Shown piece after piece: positions 36,616 to 48,206 of a stretch of DNA of 64,000 bases; the stretch's first letter is position 1; each line of letters starts with the position of its first letter. This DNA comes from Annulohypoxylon bovei var. microspora. Its lineage: Eukaryota > Ascomycota > Sordariomycetes > Xylariales > Hypoxylaceae. Both the position numbers and the translations under genes were made by a program. The stretch spans positions 62,001-126,000 of the forward strand of contig MU405211.1 in the NCBI GenBank assembly GCA_022836615.1, given 5' to 3'. The notes below the pieces were generated by a model. It made no database searches. It was not told the DNA's origin and was given only the letters and a program-made list of their open reading frames with translations.

Positions 36616-39261
36616 GGGGTTGGCTATGAAGTGCTTGTATCGTGAATAGTAGAAATCACATAGATAGTATCGGCTGGGGGGAAATAGTCTACTCTAGTAT
36701 CAAAGAAATAGCTACCTGTATCAAGCCCATCGCCGTTCCCAAATTCTTTTGGCCGACATTAAACATTGCGCTGGCTATGCTTGCCACTGAGAATGTAGCC
36801 TAGTGCCTATCTACCTATCTACCTGGCCCTTCTCTTTTTTACCAAGCCTACAATGCATACTATAATTTAGCTGAAAAGTGATGCTTGTCTAGGAAGGGAG
36901 AAAGATGAACGTTGGCTTACGCCTTGGTGCAAGCCGCTGGCGGCAAGGCTAGGGCGCCAGCCAGTCATTTGAAGAGGTACCCAAGCGGCAGAGTAAGAGG
37001 GGTGTGAGCAGATGAAGTAAATTCCTGACGGTCCACGGTCCCGTATTCATGGAACAGTTTTCCGACCGCGCTATAAACGGTGCTCGAAAAAGCCCGCCCG
37101 GTTCGGCAGAATCCGGACAGGACAAAATTCCTCGGTATGTGGTGACATTAATGCATTATAGTAGATTGGCGGCGATCAGAAGGGCAAACTATTAATTGGG
37201 TGCGGCACAAAGGATAGGTATGGCTTACATAAAAAATTCAACGAGGCAATAAAAAACACGAATCTAGTTCTAGTTGGTCGTTAGGTTTGCGTCGATGATG
37301 AGGAAAAGATCGCCTCGTCTTAGAAAGGCGTTTTAATTATCGTAACCCATTTTATGTATGGGTATGGGCCTTTAATTTGCAAGATTCCTAAGAACTACAA
37401 TAAGAGGAAATATCGAATTACGATGTCTCGTAAAGGGGAGGAATTCTATACCTTTCTCAAGGAAAGGGGGACAGTGATAAAAAATTAAACAGGATACAAA
37501 GAAAAAGGAGGTGTAGGTTACCATTTCAAAACTGACATAGGAATAAAAAGTACCTAGATTAAAAGGAAATGGAAAGGAAAGGGAAAGAAGAAGAAAAAAA
37601 ATACACCAAAAAGTACACCAAAAAAGTGTGGGCAGACGGGTATCCGTCCTCCCGGCCCAGCCTCATTCCTCTGCCTAGGATGAACCGGGAATGAGCTACT
37701 GCGCCCCCCATTACTTTCGATAGTAGGGGCATTTCTTTGCGACGACTTTCCACTACTAGTAGTGGATCACTCAATCTTTGCTATGGTGGTAGGTTCCGTC
37801 ATCGCAGAGGATTGCGTCGTGTCTGGGGTTTGTGTGTGGTTCGAACGGTGGCCTCCTAGCTTTTTTACGTCCGCCTCCCGAACAACTAGACCATTCGACC
37901 ACTCACTGCCCTCGGTTGTAAGAGTTGGGAACTTCTTTTGACTTATAAGGCTTGTAGAATGGTCGGTGACGAGGTAGGTGATGGCGGGGTTTTGCCGCAG
38001 ATTCTCCCAGAGAGTGAGTCACTGAAATGAACCCAAAGACGCGTCGTGGTTCCCTCCTGTGACTGTCGTTAGACGCGTCTACAGCTTGGGAGTACTTTTA
38101 CCCGCACTATTTAGGTTAACAGCTCAGGCCTTCTGAGCACACTGGCCATTAGCCATGTTTAAACCCCCCTCGCAACGAGGTAAATGGTACACATCGCTAT
38201 ATCACATAATCCTCACTCCCCTCTTGAAGATATACCTGGCCATATAGTACCTAGCCTGTGCATATATTAAAATCTATATATGCCCGTGTGAATAGATTAC
38301 TCATAGTGATACTCAGGTTTGTACAGGAAGCTCGCAAGGTGTTAAATACCTACCCATGACTTAACTACATCAAGTCTAATGTGTACCTAATTATTTCTAT
38401 TTCCTTTCCATTTTACGACTCAAAGCTAAAGTCAAATTGGCTCTTATGTACACCTCAAGACATAGGTACCCAGGACCGGTAGACGGGATAGAATAAATAT
38501 ATAGACTCTTACTTCACAGGCCAAATCGAATATGCGTGATATGAGTAGTATTACGTTGCTTGTACACGAGATTTTGTGATGGCATTGATAGTAGGTACTG
38601 TTGTCAGGGAATAGGGGCTTTTAGGTCGTCTCCACTAATATCCCCTGACAATTCAATGTCATCTGTCCTCTCAATATAGGTATTTTTTAGAATAATTTTA
38701 TATAAATATTGAAGCCCTTCTATGTTACTGCTCAATATACCATTTAATGGGCTTAGAATCGTTTAAATATTTACTATATTCATGTCGATTAACTGCTAGT
38801 ATGGTAGTTGTAATAACCTTTGAAAAGGGGTATTCAACATCCTTGCAAGTTCATTCTTATTGGCCGATTACCCCAGTAAGTAGTCGCATTTGGCAAGTCA
38901 ACCCCGACTTTCACGTGTAAATTACAACACTAGACTCATAGGCACATTATTATACTAGACCGGAGTGTTATTGGTGTAGAAATAAAGAGAAGATCTATAC
39001 ATTTTTAGGAAATAATGCGGACTTAGCTGAAACAGAGCAGCCTGATCGACGGTAGTTCATTTGTTCACAAAGTCTTGACTACCTGGAACTGGAGGTTAGA
39101 ATTTAGGATGAAAGTACTTCGATTAATTATATATAATTCATAACATGTACTTTCATATATTAAACATAACTAACGGACTTCCTACACAACGGAGTAAACC
39201 TGGTAACCTACCTAAACTCCACGCTCACCAAACCAAAATGCGAAATATCAACTTACCTACC
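36616..39261. other. gene-poor region, no gene seen
   Basis: About 2.6 kb with only short ORFs. Contains tRNA-like box A/box B words on the minus strand (37838-37901) and the hairpin repeat at 38601-38652. Confidence 0.55.
38601..38652. repeat. short hairpin element, TTGTCAGGG ends
   Basis: Begins TTGTCAGGGA and ends TCCCCTGACAA, forming an imperfect terminal inverted repeat over 52 bp. It shares internal words with 31558-31623 and its ends with the MITE at 34735-34974. Confidence 0.65.
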
Positions 39262-41799
39262 TCACCTAGGGGGCCCACTCTCTCGTTCTCGGATCCGAAT
39301 CCACGCCGCCTCAGCGAACAAACCGATATCCTCGAGCAGGTCGCAGACATCGTACCTATCGGCCTCATCCTGCTCCTCAGCGTCGTAGCCAGTCCTGCCC
39401 GCCGCCATCCTTCTCAACTCGCGCCGCTCCTGCGCCATAAGCCTATCCAGGACCTCCAGATACTGGGGCACGCTCGCGCGCTGGGACCAGCGGACAATAC
39501 CCGTGCAGATACGAACCCAGGTTGCGATCCAGGCCGCGTCTAGCGAGCCCCCCGCTTCGCGGAACTCGATTCCGCGATTCCGGTTCTGGTTCTGGTTCCC
39601 GTTTAGGGAGTTCAGCGTGTATGGCGTGAAGTCGTAGTTGAGCTGGAGGCCGGTGCGCCGCAGTAGCTCTGCGGCGATGGCGGCTGCCCCGCTGGACGCG
39701 AGCTCGGACATGCCATGAGAGGTAGTAGCGCTGGGATCGACACCCGATTCAGGGGCGGCTGCGCCTGAGAATGGATTTGTCGACAACGGCAGGTACCCTA
39801 TGCGGTCCCATTCTTCGTCGGCAATGCGAACGTACCTATTAATCGCAGCCTTGTAGGGGGTCTGGAGGTCGTCCGCGTTGTGGGGCCGGAGCTTGGGTGC
39901 CGGGGTTTCGGGTTCGGAAGAAGCGGGGGTGGAATTCCCGCTGACCTGACCCCTATATCTGCCGAATCTTCTAATCTCCCCCATTAATGCCAGCCATCCT
40001 CTGGGGGGGAATTCGACATCGTCCCTCTCCCAAGGCTGCGTCGAAACTGAAGAAGGGCTAACCGTCGATCTCCTGCTGCCGTACGCATTCGGATTCGGAT
40101 CCGGTAGATTATCCATGAAGTCAGGATCTACGGGTTCGGCATAGTCTTTTAAACCTTCAAGCAGTTGTTCGATACCCCTATTCGTCGACATTGACTCCTC
40201 GTGGTCCTCTGGGTTAAGGTACTGGATACCCTGCTCGTTAGCTTCGTTGTCCAAGTCTGTCAGCTTGACTAAGTTCTCGAACTTCTGGATGATGTACGGC
40301 GCGTCGATCTTGACCTCCCGTTGGACTTCCGGCTGCTCAAGTATGTTGCCGACGCGTCGCCATACGAGATTCCACCTTTTCGTTTCCGATTTCCATTCCC
40401 ATGCGCTACGGACAGTTCCGATATACGGCGCAGAGGCTACAAGGACTTCATACTCTTGGTCTACTGTTAGCGAGTCTAGGTCTGTATGGTCGAACAGGAC
40501 AGCACACTGAGTTCGACACATGAGAGTGATCTGCTCGCTTTCGGAAAGCTTATAGGGTTTCATGTGTCCATAATTATCCTGACAGTACCCGTAAACCCAT
40601 TCAACAAGCAGATCGTCCGAAAGCTCATCCCAAAAGACCCACCCTACGTTCCGATGGTATGTATTCGGATCGGGTGGTACATGAATTTCTTGGTCTTCTT
40701 CGAGTGCACTGTGCCCTACATCTAACACATATTGAAGTGGTGGCAACCGATTTTCATCAAACTCGAAACTTAAGTCGTCGGGCGCTGCATTAACAAGATC
40801 TGAGTTGTGCATACTTTCATCTGAGGATTCATCGGTCCATTCATTATCATCGCTACTACCCTCGTTATCGCCGGTATCATCGTTATCGTTATTGCTATCG
40901 TTCCTGTTGCTGTTGTTATTGTCGTCGTCATTTCTGTCGATGTCATCAATATCTTCGCTTAGCGTCATGAACGGGCCTACCTCATTACGCCAACGCGCGA
41001 ACTCTACCCAACCTTCCCTGCCGCCATGTTCCATTTCCTCCCGGGAGGTATCGGAGAAGTCGGTTACCAGTAAGGGGTCGTATTCCTGAAGCCATCCACC
41101 CTCCCACTTCTTTGAAACCTCTTCAGCCGTAATACCATGGGCAAGATTGCTATCGAGACGGATGCTCCGACTGCCGTCGTGGATTCTTCGCCACGGGGCG
41201 TGAAGACGCGAGAGCATCGGATCAGCAGCCCATAAAAAAGCGCCTATCCTCTTAACAGTAGCCGCTGTGAACAATTTCCTACCGTTACCAACGTGGACGC
41301 CCAAATTGCAGGTCGGGTTAACACGGAGACGGTAACTAAATGTCAGGAGGTTTATAGCGAATTGGATCTGTTCGAACGACTCTTCCCGCGTCAACATTAA
41401 CGGGCTGCGAATTGTGAGGCCCTGCCAATAGTAACCGTTAGAGAAATACTCATTGACATTATTGCTGATACAAATCACCCACTTTGAAGCGTCGGTTTCC
41501 TGAGAGGGTAGCGGTGAGTCAATAGTCTCAGTCGAGGAAGCCGAGGACTGGTTTGGCTCGGCTGATTCGCTTGTGGCAGGAATTCCGTAGTTATTCAAAG
41601 TAGCGAGTAGTTGGTTCAGGATCTTCATTTCTTCATCCCCGCCGTTGGAATCGATTCGTAGTAAAGGGGGTAGATGTTGAGCTCTGAAATCATCTGGATC
41701 GTTATCCTCTGTCGGAAGCCAAGCGACCAGACATTCTAGCTCGATACTGAATGAATGATGAGTGCCCACTGGCACTATAAATCGGTTCGGAATAGCCAT
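39262..41799 (-). CDS. putative amidoligase-domain protein (Amidoligase_2, glutamine-synthetase-like fold)
   Basis: Single exon, 845 residues, starting MAIPNRFIVPVG. The N-terminal ~260 residues look like the Amidoligase_2 family: HSFSIELECLVAWLP (first strand with acidic metal-ligand residues), then NPTCNLGVHVGNGRKLF and VKRIGAFLWAADPMLSRLHA, and a basic patch RRIHDGSRSIR. This family is predicted (Iyer, Aravind and co-workers) to form ATP-dependent amide bonds between carboxylates and amines, peptides or side chains; no fungal substrate is established. After an Asp/Asn-rich low-complexity linker (about 285-335) comes a long fungal-specific C-terminal part with no domain I recognise. No signal peptide or membrane helix is seen, so it is presumably cytosolic or nuclear. 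Confidence 0.75.
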   Translation of the reverse strand: MAIPNRFIVPVGTHHSFSIELECLVAWLPTEDNDPDDFRAQHLPPLLRIDSNGGDEEMKILNQLLATLNNYGIPATSESAEPNQSSASSTETIDSPLPSQETDASKWVICISNNVNEYFSNGYYWQGLTIRSPLMLTREESFEQIQFAINLLTFSYRLRVNPTCNLGVHVGNGRKLFTAATVKRIGAFLWAADPMLSRLHAPWRRIHDGSRSIRLDSNLAHGITAEEVSKKWEGGWLQEYDPLLVTDFSDTSREEMEHGGREGWVEFARWRNEVGPFMTLSEDIDDIDRNDDDNNNSNRNDSNNDNDDTGDNEGSSDDNEWTDESSDESMHNSDLVNAAPDDLSFEFDENRLPPLQYVLDVGHSALEEDQEIHVPPDPNTYHRNVGWVFWDELSDDLLVEWVYGYCQDNYGHMKPYKLSESEQITLMCRTQCAVLFDHTDLDSLTVDQEYEVLVASAPYIGTVRSAWEWKSETKRWNLVWRRVGNILEQPEVQREVKIDAPYIIQKFENLVKLTDLDNEANEQGIQYLNPEDHEESMSTNRGIEQLLEGLKDYAEPVDPDFMDNLPDPNPNAYGSRRSTVSPSSVSTQPWERDDVEFPPRGWLALMGEIRRFGRYRGQVSGNSTPASSEPETPAPKLRPHNADDLQTPYKAAINRYVRIADEEWDRIGYLPLSTNPFSGAAAPESGVDPSATTSHGMSELASSGAAAIAAELLRRTGLQLNYDFTPYTLNSLNGNQNQNRNRGIEFREAGGSLDAAWIATWVRICTGIVRWSQRASVPQYLEVLDRLMAQERRELRRMAAGRTGYDAEEQDEADRYDVCDLLEDIGLFAEAAWIRIRERESGPPR

Positions 41800-42539
41800 T
41801 TCGAATTAAGGTGAGCTGAATAAGACAGGGCTCGAGACGATTTGACCTATTAATCGAGGAATGCCTGCTTCCTCTTTCCATTAAAATCCGAAATTGCTTT
41901 ATTAGATAACGCTTGCGAACAATTTGACTGTGTCAGGCCGATGATATTCATCGTGGTATTCATCGTGGGACGCGTTGTATAAGATCGAACATATTAGTTA
42001 TGCGTGAAAGAGAACTATCAGAAACATTAGAACAATGCCTTTATTCATTTTCTGGATCCTATGGGACAAACGGCGGGACTCGGCTATACACAGGTGAGAT
42101 GCATCTCAAAGCCATCTCGCCCGTGGTGCTTTATGAATTCACACAAGCCAAAGAAGAACCTGGCCTTGTTTGATCAATTATATTGTTCTGTGCCTGCTTT
42201 GTGGTGTGCTATAATTACTAGCTTGCGGGTTTTATTAGTCTCCTACCAACCACAACCGCGATGCGACTCCGATCTCAATACCGTACCATGCTCTTAATCA
42301 CTTGCTTCAACATTAAAATCTCCATCGACATATGCTAAATCATCAATACTCGAATCGTCTCCTCGTGAATTAGGGTTGTCAAGTGCAACATGACGGTGTC
42401 CTATCTGGTGGATTAGGGTGAGTTGCTGCGGATGTCGAAATGTACAAGAAAAGGAACGGCAGCCATTATAGCAATTCCATCAGCAACCATGCTTTTTGTG
42501 CCCTCTAAGCAACTGTTCAACCTACACCCATATTTACTT
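41800..42539. other. intergenic, no gene seen
   Basis: Spacer upstream of the amidoligase gene and downstream of the DUF7707 gene. No supported ORF. Confidence 0.6.
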
Positions 42540-43322
42540 CTAGAGCATATAAGCGAATAAGCCGACAGCAACTGCCGCAGCACCGTTTCCGAGATACTGA
42601 ATGTTCGTGGGGACAGCTGCGGCGTTAGAAGTTGAACTCGCTGCGGCGGAACTAGAAGCAGCAGTAGCGCTTCCACTAGGCGTCGCAGAGCTGGAGCTGC
42701 TAGTTGACTCTCCTTCTCCCGCATGCGCCGTTACATTTTCCGTACCACACTTGTCGCCAAATGTCGACGTACAGTTCTTCTGGCCAGCAGCGTTGTTCTC
42801 CTCTTGCGTGATGCAGTTGCTTTGAAGTCTCTCGCAAACGAACTAGCGAAGGTGAAACCAGAACCAGTCAGTTTACGTACGTTTTTAGATGGCGATAGAA
42901 AAACTAGGTGGCAAAGAAGAAATATGTTCTTACCCAAGGCATCGCGTTCTCGAAGACATTCATGTCGGGGTAAGTATCACCCTGACACTCACACGTGAAA
43001 TCTAACGTATCCTACACCTCCGTTAGTTATGCGCTTAGCTCGATACTAAGAGCAATTAGTAGAAACTTACGGTTGAGCACCCATTGTCGATCGCAGTACC
43101 GCAAACCGTGCCGCAACTATCTGTCTGTCCTTGGCACCAGGCAACTTTGGCGAAAGAGTCAGTGTCAAGTTATCATTAGTATCGGAATCCAGTGAAAGGC
43201 TTACCGCGATCAGAAATATCGACTGTGCTTGGGTCAATGGTAAAGGTAGAGTTAGAATTCGCTTGAGCGGAGACGAGAGTAAGTGCGGAGAGCGCGACGA
43301 CGGCTACGTTGGTGGTGAACAT
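42540..43322 (-). CDS. secreted GPI-anchored Cys-rich protein (DUF7707-like)
   Basis: Four exons on the minus strand: 43322-43205, 43144-43071, 43011-42934 and 42842-42540 (introns 60, 59, 91 bp, all GTAAG donors), 190 residues. A signal peptide (MFTTNVAVVALSALTLVSA, cleavage before QANSN) leads to a domain with TIDPSTVDISDRVAWCQGQ, the usual start of this fungal family, and ten cysteines after the signal peptide. The Ser/Ala/Thr-rich stalk and hydrophobic C-terminus (AAAVAVGLFAYML) are a typical GPI-attachment signal. Expected location is the outer plasma membrane or cell wall; the molecular role of the family is unknown. None of the four exons would be recognised as a long ORF, so simple ORF calling misses this gene. 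Confidence 0.85.
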
Positions 43323-46300
43323 GTTTGCGATTAAACTACCCAGGTAGGAAGTCGATCGGCGTATATGATGGCTTAGACGACGGATTGGTTAGACGAACCA
43401 AAACGTGCAGAAGTAGATAATATGTCTCGTTGTTATTGAAGCTTAAGTGGGAAAGAGATGATTGACTACAGACGGAAAGACGAGATCGGAGAGAAGAATT
43501 GAGAACTTTCGGATGAAGAGCGAAGAAGAAAATGGAGATGGGGGTACGTAATATTGTTAGACAAGAGAATAGAGTGTGGGTTGTACCTGACTTAATTATC
43601 TATGTGTATATGTATGTACCTGTAACTACTGTATGTATGTATTTTGACAGGGGTGGGTAGGAGTTGACGTCCGGATAGTCTGTTTAGCAATTCGGATCCA
43701 GCTTGGGAAAATTTCAGAAGGCGCGGGAGAAGAGAGAGCAGGCGAGTTCCAAAAGAGCCAAAAGAGCATTTGACGACGAAGCTCACGATAACGGACCCGA
43801 TTTTCTCCAATCATAGTTCCCCAATTTTAACAAGGGTCTCTCTTTCTTTTGGAACTCACTGGCGTTGCTGCAGTTGCCGCTTGCCGACCGACCTATGCAT
43901 ATCTACTAGTCACTCTAGTACCACCATCAGGCCAGAAATTTGGAAACGCCAAGGATCAAGTTTGCAGTCCATTCTTACCCCAGGCAAGGAAAGTCAAATA
44001 AGACTTCACCAATCAGCAGATCATCAGGCCTCCTTCTCTTTCTTTATTAGGCTAGATCAGATTAAGTATTCCAGTCTCTAAGCATCCCTGTTTCGGCAAA
44101 ACTCGTCACTACTGTTACGTACCTTGTCAAGGTTCTCCCTCATTATTCTGTAGGATTTGTAAAAAGATTTGTCCAGCCGGACTCCATTCAGCTCACACAA
44201 CTCATTCAAAATTACACGTAAGATACAGTATGATCCATATCACTCTCGTTAATATTAGTTCTATCCTACCTCGCCGCCTCGTAACCAAATCACATTGCTG
44301 AGTCAGTCCGATCCATTACGAGAATGGTAACTGTCCACGACAGCAATGCAGGCCGTTCTTCGTATCGCTGGACATTTGGAGGTACCGCATGCGGGGTTTA
44401 TGCATGTATGGACTGTAGGTTAAACGGATCTTCACCTGCCTTCGACTATGCTTGATGGAATGGACTTACTCCGAAAGCTATCTAGTTACCTACATGTAGG
44501 TACCCACGGGTACCCAAAGTGCTTACACCATAAAAATAATTGGAAGGCAAATTACATATAATAACTTTAATTCTTTCAACTTTTTTTAAGCCTAATCCAA
44601 TGTCAAAGAACAGGAATGAATGGTACGATATTCATTTTAATTATTTTAATAGGGTCGATGGGCATCAAAGCTTAAAGACCCAGATCATATTATCCGTCAG
44701 GGTATGGAAATTTGATTTCTGTGACGGTATTGTTATTGTTATTATTAGGTATTTGTTAACACTCCCCGGCCTATCCGCCCACCGGCAATCGGCACCCAAT
44801 TTTGGTTGTTGTCAATACCTAGCTCAATTTGATTTGAGAGGCACCCATGGATCTTCTTATCTCCCTTACAGATATGTATGTAGGTACACTCGACACTGTT
44901 CCTCCGTCTCTGGATAGTGTTTGGTGTTTAGTGTTTGAAAACGCCTAGGTATCTGGTACTTAATTACCTTCATATCTAGAATGTTGTGGACGAAAAGGAT
45001 GTCCGAGGCCATTCAGAACAATGCGTGCGCCAATAGCTTAGGTCTTAATGTTACCACTTGGAACACACATGAAACATCCCGGTCGGCCTTCTCGTTATTT
45101 CGAGACTACGCGTACTTGGCGATAATTTGCTGCTATCCTCCTTATCAATGGAATTCTTAGAATTAAGTAGCTTCGGATTTCAACAATATCATGGTTGTCT
45201 GGTTGACCATTTGGATTATTGAACCCGTACCGGGCAGGAATGTTTGCAGGTACATACACACATTAGGTAGGTAGTTTATCAGTGTGCTGTATAGATACAG
45301 TTTAGCGTCTTAGCTTCGATACGCGAGCAGCTGGAGAACCCAGCGCCAATCACCGACGATCGACTTGATAGTGCAGATAAAATCCCTTCTTCAGAAGCTC
45401 CACGTGGGGCTCATATGGACGGATATACCCGCTAACCTTCTAAAATCTCTGGAAATACCGAAATAACGGCTGGGTAGTCGTCATCGTTGCTTTTGTCCTA
45501 TCGATAATACTAGGTGGCTGGGAGTTTATTCGTACGTTTGCATCGCGACGGCTTCAACCATACCAACCTCCTCTTTTCGGGCCGGTATTCTACAACCCTG
45601 CAGCCCTGACCGCCATCTTCCCGCTATTCTCCTTCAAATTTACGGTCAAAAAAGCCATATATTATTGAAAACTCCAAAAGGTTGACGGACGCTTCTCCCT
45701 GGTATATATAAACTTCTGGCCCCCATTTTCACCTGCGTCCTCTCTTATATCTCATACATAGTATGATCTCGATCTGCTGAGACCGTACTAAGTTGTCTCC
45801 TGTGTATACATATCAAAGCCTGCCGAATCTCTTGGCATGGCGCCCACCCCTGGTCAGATCATGTCTTGGCAAGAATTATTCTGGAACTCTTCCCCAGATT
45901 TTAATCTGCATCTCGAAATAATGTAATTCTGTTGGCCAATGGATCGAATTGATCTTGAGGAGGGGTTGAATCTGATCAGCCTGCATAACTTACTACCTCC
46001 GTACTTGTTATAGCTAGCTTAATACCAAGGCGGACAATTACCTACCTACCTGCTTAGATAGGTAAGTAAGTAGCCACTTTCACGAGGACGGAAGCTTTCA
46101 ATTAAGATGTCTTCAAACGAGCTATAACTCCGTCGGATGCTACTATGATACAGCGCCTCGACAAGCTTGATTGGTTGGGCTAGACACATATATAGAACAG
46201 AACCCCGTCTAGAGTAACAGCTCTAGATTCTTAGATCCCACCGGATGTAGCTTCTTTACGAACTTCTTCGTTAAGTTCTTCGTATCACTAACGTTGAAGA

Positions 46301-46450
46301 AGACCAAATCCAATTGGTGGAATTTGGGTTAAATAAAGCCGTTTAATAGAGGACACCGAGCGGATATATATCATATAGGAACTGTCTAAGTGCCAGCGTA
46401 AGTTTTGTGGTCGCTGTGTTTAGGACGTTCTTCTTCAACCTACGAGCAAA
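43323..46450. other. gene-poor region, no gene seen
   Basis: About 3.1 kb without a supported gene. Only short ORFs are present (longest 125 codons at 44540-44917, no domain). A TATATATAAA word near 45703 precedes a 29-codon ORF (45837-45926), which is too short to call. Confidence 0.55.
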
Positions 46451-47820
46451 ATGTTGGCCCCTCTCTTTCTAGCTCTCTCATCACTCACGGCGGTGCAGGC
46501 TGCGCTAAAGTACAAAGGTGTCGATTGGTCATCCGTTATAGTCGAAGAAAAGGCCGGAATATCTTATACTACCACGAGTGGAACCGCCGAATCTCTTGAA
46601 AAGATACTGGTAGACAGTGGTGTCAATACCGTCAGACAAAGAGTCTGGGTCAACCCTCAAGATGGCAATTACAACTTAGACTACAACTTGAAGCTGGCCA
46701 AACGGGCAAAGGCAGCCGGATTAAGCGTCTATGTAGACTTCCATTATAGCGATACGTGAGTAGCACATAACACCTCTCCTCGATTGCATTAAATGTTAGC
46801 TTCGCAGGGTGAGCCTTAGCGACGACTCATCTCTGCGAAGATATCAATCTTTAATATACTAGCAAGACCTATAATCTGACTATGTCTGCCTCTTAGATGG
46901 GCTGATCCCGCTCATCAAGCAATTCCTTCTGGTTGGCCAACGAGTATCGGTGACCTCGCCTGGAAACTGTACAATTACACGATGGACGCGTCCAATGCGT
47001 TCGCCGCAGCGGGCATTTCGCCTACGATCATCTCGATTGGGAATGAAATCAGATCGGGTCTCTTGCTACCAACGGGCTCAACTAGTAACTTCAACAACAT
47101 CGCCCAACTCTTACATTCGGCCTCGGCGGGTATCAAGGACAGTAAACTGTCTCCCCAACCTCGTATCATGATTCACCTGGATAATGGATGGGACTGGAGC
47201 ACTCAAAACAATTGGTATACATCAGTTTTGAAGCCAGGGACCCTAACCACGTCGGATTTTGATATGATGGGTGTCTCTTATTATCCATTCTAGTAGGTAC
47301 TCCGTCATCGTTGCGACACGACCAAATGGCAGCTATGCTATCGCGATGGTTAAGATAGTAACTAACTAACTGATAGCAACTCGGGCGCGACACTGGCAAA
47401 TCTCAAGACGAGTCTCACTAACATGGCGAACACTTGGGGCAAGGAGATCGTCGTCGCAGAGATCAACTGGCCTACTTCATGCACATCTCCTGCCTACTCA
47501 TTCCCGAGTGACGTGAAGAGCATCCCATTCTCGGCAGCGGGCCAAACCACCTTTATGCAGAAGACTGCGGAGATAGTGGCTGGAGTAAAGAATGGGGTTG
47601 GTATATTCTATTGGGAGCCTGCTTGGATGGATAACGCAGGACTTGGCTCGTCATGCGAGTCCAACACAATGTTCTCTGTACGTGATATCCAACCTCACGA
47701 TCGAGTATCTCGGTCTCTTCATTCGTTTTGCCCCCTTCTCTCTAAAAGAGTTGACTAACCTCTAATCATTAGTGGCCCGGAAAAGCATTATCTAGTTTGG
47801 CTGTCTTTAAGACAATCTAG
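46451..47820 (+). CDS. arabinogalactan endo-beta-1,4-galactanase, GH53
   Basis: Four exons: 46451-46755, 46897-47292, 47377-47677 and 47773-47820 (introns 141, 84, 95 bp), 349 residues, the normal size for fungal GH53. Signal peptide MLAPLFLALSSLTAVQA is followed directly by the catalytic TIM barrel (clan GH-A). Visible motifs: KYKGVDWSS at the start, VRQRVWVNPQDG, DFHYSDTWADP across intron 1, IISIGNEIRSG with acid/base Glu152, and VVAEINWPT with the likely nucleophile Glu. The last exon is only 48 bp (WPGKALSSLAVFKTI). The enzyme cleaves beta-1,4-galactan side chains of pectin outside the cell, pointing to a plant-associated or saprotrophic lifestyle. No carbohydrate-binding module is attached. 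Confidence 0.95.
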
Positions 47821-48206
47821 AAAGAACAACTCATCTGATTGACATATCTGTAGATAAGAGAGTATATCAATTCTAAAAAAAGACTTCTTTCTTGCTTGTC
47901 AAAGAACGGAAACGGTCGATGCTCTCACCAGACCACCACGATTATTGTCCTCGATCCATGATGCCCTTTATCCTATTTTTAGTTCCTTTAGGATCGCTCA
48001 GGGGGGTTCTCAGGGCGTACAAAGAGTAGTTGGTCGTAGGACACAGCTTTCAGGGGTCTTGTATAGTACCATTCGCCATTCGCCGCCATACTTGAAGACA
48101 ATGAGAGTTATCGAAAAGAAACTCGCCGCGGCCTTGATCCCTAGCCGTAACCCTCCCATTTCTGAACACCCCCTGTTTCTGATTACTTGATCCTTCACTT
48201 CTAGAT
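47821..48206. other. short intergenic, possible upstream exon
   Basis: Spacer in which the 5' exon of the next gene may lie. A phase-compatible intron (donor GTAACC at 48147, acceptor TTCTAG at 48204) could join an ATG at 48101. Confidence 0.4.

Noticed and set aside
37795..37930. Possible tRNA gene (minus strand)
   Set aside because: Box-like words exist, but the T stem, acceptor stem and U33 are missing. Kept only as a low-interest finding.
45837..45926. 29-codon ORF downstream of a TATATATAAA word
   Set aside because: Too short to support as a gene without expression or conservation evidence.
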